Assembly (NCBI GenBank): GCA_043778315.1
Contig: JAYWGJ010000406.1
Span: 1 to 13,075, forward strand
Length of the DNA stretch: 13,075 nt
Source: JBEEMU01 sp043778315
GTDB lineage: Bacteria; Bacteroidota; Bacteroidia; Chitinophagales; Saprospiraceae
Direction of reading: 5' to 3'
The notes under the pieces are model-generated. The model searched no databases and was not told the origin of the DNA. It was given only the letters and a program-made list of their open reading frames with translations. Each line of letters begins with the position of its first letter. Positions within the stretch are counted from its first letter, which is position 1. This document shows positions 1 through 6,040 of this stretch, piece after piece. The position numbers were made by a program, and so were the translations under genes.

Positions 1-173
1 AAGTCGAACACCACAAAATTACCGCTTTTGCTGAGTTCCAAACCTGGAATGCTGTCGTCTTTCGCATCGCGCGGACCGATGCCCGATAAAAACAACAAAT
101 TGCCTACGCGCCGTGCGTGCGGGTACGCGCCGACGGGTTTAGGTGCGTTATTGGTATTAAAAATTTGCTCCAT
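1..173 (-). CDS. RidA/YjgF-family protein, 2-aminomuconate deaminase-like (N-terminal 57 residues; rest off left edge)
   Basis: An ATG at 173-171 opens an uninterrupted minus-strand frame to the window edge. The visible residues include NAPKPVGAYPHARRVGNLLF followed by LSGIGPR. This matches the N-terminus of the RidA (YjgF/YER057c/UK114) family, where such segments help form the trimer interface and active-site cleft. The PHARRVGNLLFLSG.GPR wording resembles the 2-aminomuconate deaminase-like branch (tryptophan/kynurenine catabolism) more than the general imine deaminase RidA, but that choice rests on memory of the family and is inference. It lies 76 bp downstream of rng on the same strand, separated by a strong hairpin, so it is probably a separate transcript. 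I see no clear -7 box in the short gap. Catalytic residues lie beyond the visible part. Confidence 0.8.
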   Translation of the reverse strand, partial: MEQIFNTNNAPKPVGAYPHARRVGNLLFLSGIGPRDAKDDSIPGLELSKSGNFVVFD

Positions 174-197
174 TTTGTGTAAAAGTTGAGTAAAACA

Positions 198-237
198 AAA
201 TAGGCGACACTATCGCGAGCGATACTGTCGCCTATTT
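198..237 (-). terminator. Intrinsic terminator downstream of rng
   Basis: A near-perfect inverted repeat. Arms AAATAGGCGACA and TGTCGCCTATTT form 12 bp, then there is one C-C mismatch, five more pairs (TATCG/CGATA) and a CGAG loop. On the minus strand the stem is followed by a T-rich run (TTTTGTTTTA). It starts 12 bases after the rng stop codon and ends 24 bases before the RidA-like start, so it fits termination of the rng transcript. Confidence 0.8.
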
Positions 238-249
238 CAAGGTAGCTAT

Positions 250-1803
250 TTATAGTCTGATTTCGTCCTGATTTTGGTCAAAAAAGTGGTATTCCATCAA
301 TTGACTGTTGCCGTCCGACACTATTTTTACCCAGCGTTTGTACTTCAAAAACCATTGCATTTGCGGTGTTTTCCACCAGCTTCCGTGTTTCAGATACGCC
401 TCTATAAACGGGTGTACTTTGATAGACACCTTAGTTGATGGCTGCGAAGTGAGTATAAAATTGAGGTCGCGGTCGATGTGGTCGGTCACCAAAACAGAGG
501 CATTTATTTGCCCCGAACCGTTGCAGGCAGGGCAGCTTTCCACCGTCGATATAGTCACTTCGGGGCGCACCCGCTCGCGTGTAATTTGTATCAAACCAAA
601 CTTACTGATAGGCAAAATCGTATGCTGCGCCTTGTCGGTGTGCATAAACTCGAGCATCGCTTCGTAGAGTTTTTTCTTGTGTTCGGGGTTGCGCATATCG
701 ATAAAATCGATGATGATAATACCGCCGATGTCGCGCAAGCGGATTTGGCGCGAAGCCTCTTTTGCTGCCTCGAGATTGACCGCGAGCGTTTGCGTTTCTT
801 GGTCAGAATTGTCCATTTTGTTGCCGCTATTCACGTCGATAACGTGCATCGCTTCGGTGCGTTCTATGATAAGGTACGCACCGCTCGGCATATTTGCAGT
901 TTTGCCAAACGACGATTTTATCTGTCGTTGAATACCATAATGCTCAAAAATCGGCTTCGTTTGGTTGTGAAATTGTATAATACCAGCTTTATCGGGCGCG
1001 ATTTGCTCCAGGTACGTCTGAATACTATGGTACATTTCCTTGTCGTTCACCACCACTTTACTAAACGTATCGTTCAGTAAGTCGCGCAAGATGCTCGAGG
1101 TTTTGTCGAGTTCACTGAGTAGCTTTGTGGAAGTAGTTTTATTGTGCATCGCTTGATGCACCTCCGTCCATTTGCTCGACAGCTCGGTGATTTCTTCGTG
1201 TAGGTCGGCTACTTTTTTGCCTTCGGCGGCGGTACGCACGATGATACCAAAGTTTTTGGGTCTGATGCTTTCCATAAGGCGCAGAAGGCGTTGCCGCTCT
1301 TCGGCGTTTATTATTTTTTTGGATACAGAAATGCCAGTTTGGAAAGGCGACAGCACTACATACCGACCTGGCAGCGTGATTTCGCAGCTCAACCGAGGAC
1401 CCTTGGTAGAGATAGGTTCTTTCAAAATCTGAACCATCACCATATCTTTGCGCGTAAAAACCTGCTCTATTTTGCCAGTTTTTACAATATCGGGTTCTAT
1501 CTTGAACTTATCTAAGGAGGCAGTAGGTATTCCGCCGCTTGTCGCGCCGTTCGTGAACTTCACGAGCGAGCGAATGCGCGGACCTAAATCCGTGTAGTGC
1601 AAAAAAGCATCTTTTTTGTGACCAATATCTACAAATGCAGCGTTCAGTCCGGGCATAGTCCGACTGATGCGCCCCAAAAAAATGTCGCCGACCGAAAAGT
1701 TATTATTTGTTTTTTGATGGTGTACCTCTACTAGCAGATCGTCTTCTAGTAATGCTATTTCTACGCCCGTAGGCGCAGCGTTGATAATCAGTTCTTTTTT
1801 CAC
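250..1803 (-). CDS. rng: Ribonuclease G (RNase E/G family)
   Basis: Endoribonuclease of the RNase E/G family, cytoplasmic, acting in rRNA 5' maturation and mRNA decay; 517 residues, normal for RNase G. An S1 RNA-binding domain spans about residues 36-125 (VGDIFLGRISRTMPGLNAAF, then VDIGHKKDAFLH). The DNase I-like catalytic domain carries VIDVNSGN with Asp323 and GGIIIIDFIDM with Asp366, corresponding to the two Mg-binding aspartates of RNase E (D303/D346). The Zn-link cysteines are in SCPACNGSG (Cys424, Cys427). There is no long disordered C-terminal degradosome scaffold as in RNase E. The start is GTG (1803-1801): it gives the usual KKELIIN opening, and an in-frame stop lies 42 bases further upstream with no ATG in between. 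Neighbours HU, TPR and the small basic protein are recurrent in Bacteroidota, from memory. Confidence 0.95.
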   Translation of the reverse strand: MKKELIINAAPTGVEIALLEDDLLVEVHHQKTNNNFSVGDIFLGRISRTMPGLNAAFVDIGHKKDAFLHYTDLGPRIRSLVKFTNGATSGGIPTASLDKFKIEPDIVKTGKIEQVFTRKDMVMVQILKEPISTKGPRLSCEITLPGRYVVLSPFQTGISVSKKIINAEERQRLLRLMESIRPKNFGIIVRTAAEGKKVADLHEEITELSSKWTEVHQAMHNKTTSTKLLSELDKTSSILRDLLNDTFSKVVVNDKEMYHSIQTYLEQIAPDKAGIIQFHNQTKPIFEHYGIQRQIKSSFGKTANMPSGAYLIIERTEAMHVIDVNSGNKMDNSDQETQTLAVNLEAAKEASRQIRLRDIGGIIIIDFIDMRNPEHKKKLYEAMLEFMHTDKAQHTILPISKFGLIQITRERVRPEVTISTVESCPACNGSGQINASVLVTDHIDRDLNFILTSQPSTKVSIKVHPFIEAYLKHGSWWKTPQMQWFLKYKRWVKIVSDGNSQLMEYHFFDQNQDEIRL

Positions 1804-2081
1804 TTGAATGCGTGTAATACTATCGACGAGTTAGCTGATTTTGCTAAGCAAAACAGGCTAACGGTTATATATTGGATAAAAATAAAAATTTGCCGATAGT
1901 GAACAAGAACGCTATAAATATAAGTCGAGTTTATGAATTTTAATCTAAAATAAAGTAATCTTAGATTAAAAATGTTTCAATATCGGTTCTATTTTATAGA
2001 TTTCTTGTGGTGTAATCAAAATATAAAATAAATAATTGCTAATTGTTTTCGTAATATTGAAAGCAATTTAGCTTTAAAAAT
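1804..2081 (-). other. AT-rich leader/intergenic region upstream of rng
   Basis: Together with the adjacent hairpin at 2082-2136 this is 381 bases without a convincing gene. No TAnnTTTG box was found on the minus strand here, so the rng promoter is not identified. The only clear structure is the hairpin at 1938-1971. The long leader could hold autoregulatory RNA structure, as the E. coli rne leader does, but that is inference. Confidence 0.5.
1938..1971 (-). repeat. Perfect 11-bp inverted repeat in the rng leader
   Basis: TTTTAATCTAA (1938-1948) and TTAGATTAAAA (1961-1971) are exact reverse complements with a 12-base loop. On the minus strand the stem lies about 135 bases before the rng GTG. 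It has no GC-rich base, so it would be a weak terminator. It could be an operator for a dimeric regulator or a leader stem-loop. Its role is unknown. Confidence 0.5.
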
Positions 2082-2136
2082 AAACAATAGGTAAGATACT
2101 TTTATACATGTATAAATTTACCTTTACCTATTGTTT
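2082..2136 (-). terminator. Hairpin (likely terminator) between the small basic protein gene and rng
   Basis: AAACAATAGGTAA (2082-2094) pairs perfectly with TTACCTATTGTTT (2124-2136), a 13-bp stem. On the minus strand it is followed by a T-rich stretch (ATTTTTAAAG). It begins 48 bases after the stop of the 30-residue gene. The 29-base loop itself contains a perfect 16-base palindrome, TTTATACATGTATAAA (2101-2116). This suggests rng is transcribed separately from the HU-TPR-small-protein genes. Confidence 0.6.
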
Positions 2137-2184
2137 TATCGCTAATATGAGGCGATAAATTGCGCGGAACGAATCCACTACAAC

Positions 2185-2277
2185 CTATTTTTTCTTCTTA
2201 TGACGATTTTTCTTCAGTCTCTTCTTGCGCTTATGAGTCGCAATTTTATGACGTTTACGTTTTTTTCCGCAAGGCAT
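2185..2277 (-). CDS. 30-residue highly basic protein, AURKAIP1/COX24 (mS38/bS22-like) type
   Basis: ATG at 2277-2275 and TAG at 2187-2185 give 30 residues, beginning MPCGKKRKRHKIATHKRKKR and ending in RHKKKK; 22 of 30 residues are Lys, Arg or His. The GKKRKRHK..THKRKKRL.KNRHKK pattern matches, from memory, the tiny Bacteroidota proteins annotated as AURKAIP1/COX24 domain (COX24_C). That family includes mitochondrial small-subunit protein mS38 and actinobacterial bS22, which thread into the 30S decoding region. Here it sits between a TPR gene 71 bp upstream and rng downstream, on the same strand. A role as a small-subunit ribosomal protein is inferred from the family and the composition. It is short enough to be missed by many gene finders. 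The alternative, chance coding by low-complexity DNA, is unlikely given the motif match. Confidence 0.85.
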   Translation of the reverse strand: MPCGKKRKRHKIATHKRKKRLKKNRHKKKK

Positions 2278-2348
2278 AGGTTATCGAATTTAATTATTGT
2301 TATGAAAAAATATTTTTATTATAAAAAGCTATAATTATTTTATTGAAG

Positions 2349-3176
2349 CTACTTCAAATTTTTGACAATATCGGTCGCTTGTTTCTTTAAATTTTGGTTT
2401 TTGGTCAGTTCGGCACATTTTGCGTAAGCGTTTTTTGCCTCTGCCATTTTATTAATTGTTTCGTACTCTTGCGCTATCAAACAGTACGCCTCTTCGTTTT
2501 TCGGGTCTATTTGTATGATGTGTTCAAACCTTCCTATTGCCTTTTCGTGCTGCCCTGTTGTTATCGCCATTTGCCCCAAGGTAAGAAACAGACCCACATT
2601 ATTTGGCTCTTTATCTGCCAGTGCGGTAAGCATTTTTATACCCTTCATCGGTTGCGCACCTGCGCCTTCTACATAGCATAAAGCCAAGTTTATTTTGCTA
2701 TCCGATACTGACGGATTGAGCGAAATAGCGGCTTCGAAGGCTTTGATAGCGCGTTTGGTACAAAACTCCCGTACCGTTTCGTCCTTCATCTTCTTGAAGC
2801 CAATCGCGTAGGTCGTACCTGCTATCGCCCATGAGGTATCGGAGGGGGTGAGTTCGGCTATTTGTTGTGCATAAACGCCACCTGCTGCAAAGTTACCTAA
2901 TTTATTCCATTCAGACGATATTTTTTTTAAAACTTCGCGTTTTTCATTTCCCTGCGTGCTTGCGAGCTGCTTTTCCAACACCTCAATACTTGCTTTATCG
3001 GCTGCTTTTATCGCTATCTTAGCATCATTTAGTAACACTTCGCTGCTCACAGGTTCACTACTGATAGCGACCGCTTTTTCCTTGCTAGTAGCTTGATTCG
3101 GGTGCGTCCGTCCGCCAAAGTACAATACGAATAAGCATATAACTGCTGCTGTGGTGGCAATAAGTTGCTGTTTCAT
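2349..3176 (-). CDS. Membrane-anchored or exported tetratricopeptide-repeat protein
   Basis: 275 residues. Residues 5-21 are a hydrophobic segment after MKQQ, either a signal anchor or an uncleaved signal; there is no lipobox cysteine. Residues 25-60 are a polar linker, and 48-95 are probably helical. From about residue 120 there are four TPR-like helix pairs: the first ends in AIKAFEAAISLNP (143-155), the next runs 161-191, the third ends in HEKAIGRFEHIIQIDP (210-225), and the last covers 228-258. TPRs are protein-binding scaffolds, so no enzymatic role is suggested. The gene is 74 bp downstream of the HU gene and 71 bp upstream of the small basic protein gene, all on the minus strand, so co-transcription is plausible. 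A TPR protein in this position between HU and rng is, from memory, common in Bacteroidota. The molecular partner is unknown. Confidence 0.8.
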   Translation of the reverse strand: MKQQLIATTAAVICLFVLYFGGRTHPNQATSKEKAVAISSEPVSSEVLLNDAKIAIKAADKASIEVLEKQLASTQGNEKREVLKKISSEWNKLGNFAAGGVYAQQIAELTPSDTSWAIAGTTYAIGFKKMKDETVREFCTKRAIKAFEAAISLNPSVSDSKINLALCYVEGAGAQPMKGIKMLTALADKEPNNVGLFLTLGQMAITTGQHEKAIGRFEHIIQIDPKNEEAYCLIAQEYETINKMAEAKNAYAKCAELTKNQNLKKQATDIVKNLK

Positions 3177-3250
3177 TATAAGTTATAGTCAAAAAGTTGT
3201 ATTCAACTGAACAAGATAATTCAATTGCATAGCTGAAATAAAATATATTA

Positions 3251-3565
3251 TCAATCTTCTTTTTCCTCCTTAACAACAATATCAGTGCCTTTTGCACGAA
3301 TTTCGTCCACAAATACCTTCGCGGGCTTAAACGAGGGCACGAAATGCTCAGGAATATCAATAGCATGGTTTTGCTTGATATGACGACCTACTTTTTTGGC
3401 GCGACGCTTAATTACAAACGAGCCGAAACCGCGTACATACACGTTTTCGCCTTGCGAAAGGGACTCTTTCACTTCTGTAAATAATGCCTCGAGAGCCACC
3501 AACACATCTACTTTTGCTATGCCTGTTTTGTCGGCAATTTTAGCTACTAAATCTGCTTTGCGCAT
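3251..3565 (-). CDS. HU/IHF-family DNA-binding protein
   Basis: 104 residues, slightly longer than the roughly 90-residue E. coli HU. It has the N-terminal helical dimerisation region (ADLVAKIADKTGIAK), the family signature RGFGSF (45-50), the basic beta-arm (KRRAKKVGRHIKQN, 53-66), and the strand and C-terminal helix VPSFKPAKVFVDEI (76-89). The alignment to E. coli HU is gap-free through the arm, and the arm-tip intercalating proline (Pro63) is replaced by Ile63. The tail KGTDIVVKEEKED is an extra acidic extension. It binds and bends DNA as a dimer in the nucleoid. It is the first gene of the minus-strand cluster HU, TPR, small basic protein, rng. A weak -7-like sequence lies about 70 bases upstream. 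Confidence 0.93.
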   Translation of the reverse strand: MRKADLVAKIADKTGIAKVDVLVALEALFTEVKESLSQGENVYVRGFGSFVIKRRAKKVGRHIKQNHAIDIPEHFVPSFKPAKVFVDEIRAKGTDIVVKEEKED

Positions 3566-3632
3566 GTTACTAATTGATTATGAATAAGTTATTAGAGTTG
3601 CTTTTGTGGTTTACTAAAAATATAAATGGCTG

Positions 3633-3640
3633 CAAAGTTC
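3633..3640 (-). promoter_or_regulatory. Candidate -7 box for the HU gene
   Basis: On the minus strand this reads GAACTTTG, matching five of the six fixed positions of the Bacteroidota consensus TAnnTTTG. A TTTG occurs further upstream (3658-3655), but only 14 bases away rather than the usual 17-23, so support is weak. Confidence 0.25.
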
Positions 3641-3876
3641 GTTTTTTTTTCTGACAAAAGAAATGGTTTTGCAATTATTTTTAAAATAAATAAATTTCTT
3701 CGCTTGTGGCATCTAATGAAAGGTATGAAAAAGCAGTCCTCAACCACTAAATTCGGCGTTAAGCCCGAAATAATTGTCGTACTAGAACAGTTAAAAATCA
3801 AACATTGTAAAAGATAGGTATCTCGCCCCTCCGAACTAAATACAATTCCGATATTTTTTATATCGTCACATTTTTG

Positions 3877-3884
3877 CACCTTTG
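3877..3884 (+). promoter_or_regulatory. Candidate -7 box for the gene at 3949
   Basis: CACCTTTG followed by C matches five of six fixed positions of TAnnTTTG and lies 64 bases before the ATG. No TTG is present at the proper -33 distance. Confidence 0.35.
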
Positions 3885-3948
3885 CTGTATCAAATACACA
3901 AATTAAATTCTAAGTTCTGACAATCATAAATTTTTAATAATCAAAATC

Positions 3949-4635
3949 ATGAAAAAAAGTTTAGTCTTATCCCTCACACTTATCGCAACCGCTAATCTTT
4001 TCGCCCAAAACGTCGGTATCGGCGAGTCTAATCCACTGCAAAAACTCCATGTCGATGGCTCGCCCCCAGGGCTGCAAACCATTCGCGTAGAGGACATGGG
4101 CGCAGGACAAGCAGCGGACTTCAGTCAAGCTTCGGGCGCAAATATCCAAACCAGCAGTACCGTAGGCAAATCCGTTTATGTAGATGCGAGTGGCGACATG
4201 ACTTCGCGGTACGCCTACGGCGACAATATCCAGTCGCTCACACTCACTACGGGTACGCAGACGTTAAGTACCACCACCCTTGTCGACCTTACAGGCGCAG
4301 CCATCACTTTCACGCCGCGTCACCCCATAGTATATTTGTCGTTTGCGATAAGCGGCTACAACTCCTTGGCGGGAACAGAGGCTAAAGGCTGGGCTGTTGT
4401 GAGTGTCCTTAAAGGTGCTACGGTAGTTGGTTCATTTTTAAATATGAGCGGGGCGAATGATGTGAACGGGCAGTACGGTGCAGCAACAATTGGTGCAGGT
4501 ATGTACCCGATTACCGTTACGCCAGGCACATCGGTCACTATTAAACTACAAGGCAGAACCGTAGATGCTACTACCGACGGTCGTTTCACCATCGATAAAG
4601 CCAATTATGGCAATTATATGACTATCTTTGATTAA
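3949..4635 (+). CDS. Secreted beta-rich protein with 'VGIG..NP..KLHVDG' N-terminus, uncharacterised
   Basis: 228 residues. Residues 1-20 are a classic signal peptide (MKKSLVLSLTLIATANLFAQ), and the mature protein would start NVGIGESNPLQKLHVDG. That motif is widespread at the start of Bacteroidota exported proteins related to phage tail-fibre or S74-type surface proteins (VGIGT..P..KLHV). The rest is rich in Thr, Gly, Ser and Val with short alternating strands (VVSVLKGATVVGSFLNMSG, YPITVTPGTSVTIKLQG), consistent with a beta-sandwich. There is no T9SS C-terminal domain, no lipobox and no peptidase S74 block, so it is either a short variant or a complete small surface protein. It is alone on its strand here and converges on the CoA-transferase gene. 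The function is not known; surface adhesion or display is inference only. Confidence 0.75.
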   Translation: MKKSLVLSLTLIATANLFAQNVGIGESNPLQKLHVDGSPPGLQTIRVEDMGAGQAADFSQASGANIQTSSTVGKSVYVDASGDMTSRYAYGDNIQSLTLTTGTQTLSTTTLVDLTGAAITFTPRHPIVYLSFAISGYNSLAGTEAKGWAVVSVLKGATVVGSFLNMSGANDVNGQYGAATIGAGMYPITVTPGTSVTIKLQGRTVDATTDGRFTIDKANYGNYMTIFD

Positions 4636-4658
4636 ACCTACCAATTTTTAATGATTAA

Positions 4659-4682
4659 CTAATTTTTGAATACAAAAATTAG
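4659..4682. terminator. Bidirectional terminator between convergent genes
   Basis: CTAATTTTTG (4659-4668) and CAAAAATTAG (4673-4682) are perfect reverse complements with an AATA loop. It lies 23 bases after the stop of the secreted-protein gene and overlaps the TAA stop codon of the opposing CoA-transferase gene (4681-4679). The T/A tracts are inside the stem, so it could serve both strands. Confidence 0.6.
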
Positions 4683-5746
4683 CTACTTTTATATTCAAAC
4701 ACAGCCGTTTTCATTCTTTTTGTGCCGTTTTCCTCCAAAATCAGCCGTTGTGCGGCATCGGTTGCCATTACCGTTGCCATATCGTTGATTGCGCCGCACG
4801 GAACGCCGTTTGTTTTTAATATTGGCAACAAAGTAGCCGCTTTTTTTTGTGCGAATGCTTGCGCTAATGCCGTTTGTAACGCCGCTCGATGCGTAAGCCG
4901 TAGCGTATTGGTGGCAAAACGTGGGTCGTTTGCGATAAGCGGCGCGTCTAAACAGCCGCATAGCTGCCCAAATTGTTTTTCGTTGCCTACGGCTAACACA
5001 ATCGCTACGCCGTCGGCGGTACTAAAACTTTCGCCATACGGCGCAATATTAGGGTGCAAACTGCCTGCGCGCTGCGGAATATGGTTTGCCATCAAATAAT
5101 TAGTGGCTTGATTAGCCAACGACGCGAGCGCAGCATCTTGCAGCGAAACGCGCACCTCGCCGCCGCGTCCGTGCGTGGCTCGATGTAGCAAAGCCAATAA
5201 AATACCCGCTTTGAGTTGGTGCGCTGCGAGGATATCGATGAGCGCGACGGGCATTTTGGTCGGCGCGCCTTCGGCTGCGCCGTTCATGTACATAAATCCT
5301 GTTTCGGCTTGCAGCACTACGTCAAAAGCAGGCGTATCGTCGGTTGCGCCGTAGCCGCTAAGGTGCGCAAAAATAAGCTGCGGGTTCAGTTCGCGTAGCG
5401 TCGGGTAGTCCATACCCATACGCAAAGCTGCGCTTTGCTTGAAATTGGAAATCACAATATCCGCCGTTTGTATCAACTGCCGCACTCTATCACGGTCGTC
5501 GGTCTGCTCTAAGTCTGCCCAAACGACTTGCTTGCGCCAGTTCACGGCGCAGTAATAGGCGGATAGGGTAGGAGCGGGCGGTTCGGACGCGAGTCGCCAG
5601 CCGCGAGTGATGTCGCCGCCTGTGCGCGGGTTTTCTACTTTGATGACTGTTGCGCCGAGTTCGGCGAAAAATAAACCTACTGCGGGACCCGCAAGTACGC
5701 CCGCCAATTCTACCACTTGTAGCGGCTTGGAAAAAGGAAATTGCAT
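4679..5746 (-). CDS. CaiB/BaiF family (class III) CoA-transferase
   Basis: 355 residues, cytoplasmic. The family moves CoA between carboxylic acids through an aspartyl-CoA anhydride. Visible features are the CoA-binding N-terminus VVELAGVLAGPAVGLFFAEL (11-30), then GATVIKVENPRTGGD (31-45), NFKQSAALRMGM (101-112), HLSGYG (128-133), and ALIDILAAHQLKAGILLALL (168-187). Asp171 in that last block aligns with the catalytic Asp169 of formyl-CoA transferase. The small domain and the return helix (NGVPCGAINDM, 313-323) are present. At 355 residues it is shorter than the roughly 400-residue founders, ending soon after RMKTAVFEYKSS. I read this as a natural short end, because the frame is intact to a clean terminator. 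The substrate cannot be told from the sequence. Neighbours offer no pathway hint: the gene stands alone on its strand, divergent from a lipoprotein gene. Confidence 0.9.
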   Translation of the reverse strand: MQFPFSKPLQVVELAGVLAGPAVGLFFAELGATVIKVENPRTGGDITRGWRLASEPPAPTLSAYYCAVNWRKQVVWADLEQTDDRDRVRQLIQTADIVISNFKQSAALRMGMDYPTLRELNPQLIFAHLSGYGATDDTPAFDVVLQAETGFMYMNGAAEGAPTKMPVALIDILAAHQLKAGILLALLHRATHGRGGEVRVSLQDAALASLANQATNYLMANHIPQRAGSLHPNIAPYGESFSTADGVAIVLAVGNEKQFGQLCGCLDAPLIANDPRFATNTLRLTHRAALQTALAQAFAQKKAATLLPILKTNGVPCGAINDMATVMATDAAQRLILEENGTKRMKTAVFEYKSS

Positions 5747-5771
5747 TTTTACATCATTTTTTATATCCTAA

Positions 5772-5779
5772 CAAACATA
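5772..5779 (-). promoter_or_regulatory. -7 box for the CoA-transferase gene
   Basis: On the minus strand this reads TATGTTTG, an exact TAnnTTTG match, 25 bases before the ATG (5746). That would give a short leader of about 20 bases. No good -33 TTG is seen at the expected distance. Confidence 0.5.
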
Positions 5780-5804
5780 TTAACAATAATTTTGTGGTAT
5801 TACT

Positions 5805-5837
5805 TTTGCATATAATAATAAATATTACTTATCTTTG
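5805..5837 (+). promoter_or_regulatory. Bacteroidota-type promoter for the cysteine-rich lipoprotein gene
   Basis: TTTG at 5805-5808 (-33 element), then 21 bases, then TATCTTTG at 5830-5837, an exact TAnnTTTG -7 box. The spacing lies in the 17-23 range known for the Bacteroidota primary sigma factor. A second exact box, TACTTTTG, is at 5801-5808 but lacks a -33 partner. The implied leader to the ATG at 6041 is about 195 bases. Confidence 0.65.
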
Positions 5838-5936
5838 TATTAAGAACAAATAAGATATTTACAATATGAATTATATTATTTTTTATTTTAATTTATAAAC
5901 AACTGATTATATAGTACTAAACAGCTAAACTAAGCT

Positions 5937-5970
5937 AATTGGTACGCTTTACCAATTGCGTGATTTTTTT
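5937..5970 (+). terminator. Hairpin plus T-run in the leader of the lipoprotein gene (possible attenuator)
   Basis: AATTGGTA (5937-5944) pairs with TACCAATT (5950-5957) around a 5-base loop. Seven T's follow at 5964-5970, six bases after the stem. It lies between the predicted promoter (5805-5837) and the ATG at 6041, so it could be a leader attenuator or the end of a short RNA. The stem is AT-rich and only 8 bp, so strength is moderate. Confidence 0.4.
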
Positions 5971-6040
5971 GCACACCAGCAACACATTTATATTACAACA
6001 ACTTTTTTTATAATTTTACCTCTCAAAACAATACAAAGTT

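Larger units (their letters stand above)
3566..3948. other. Divergent intergenic region between the HU gene and the secreted protein gene
   Basis: 383 bases without a convincing gene. Short frames on both strands begin and end with no family resemblance, and T- or A-runs dominate the first 100 bases. It must hold the HU promoter (minus) and the promoter of the gene at 3949 (plus); weak candidates are listed separately. No repeat or strong hairpin was found. Confidence 0.5.

Noticed and set aside
478..1080. 200-residue plus-strand frame inside rng
   Set aside because: Antisense shadow of the conserved catalytic domain of RNase G; no family resemblance.
3085..3366. 93-residue minus-strand frame overlapping both the HU and TPR genes
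   Set aside because: It overlaps two well-supported genes in another frame and resembles no family.
3626..3817. 63-residue plus-strand frame (and a 95-residue frame on the other strand) between HU and the secreted protein gene
   Set aside because: No recognisable motif, AT-biased composition, and the region should hold divergent promoters; treated as intergenic.
4679..4760. C-terminal frameshift or truncation of the CoA-transferase
   Set aside because: The protein is short for the family, but the frame is clean, other frames downstream do not continue the family sequence, and the stop coincides with a terminator; a natural short end is more likely.
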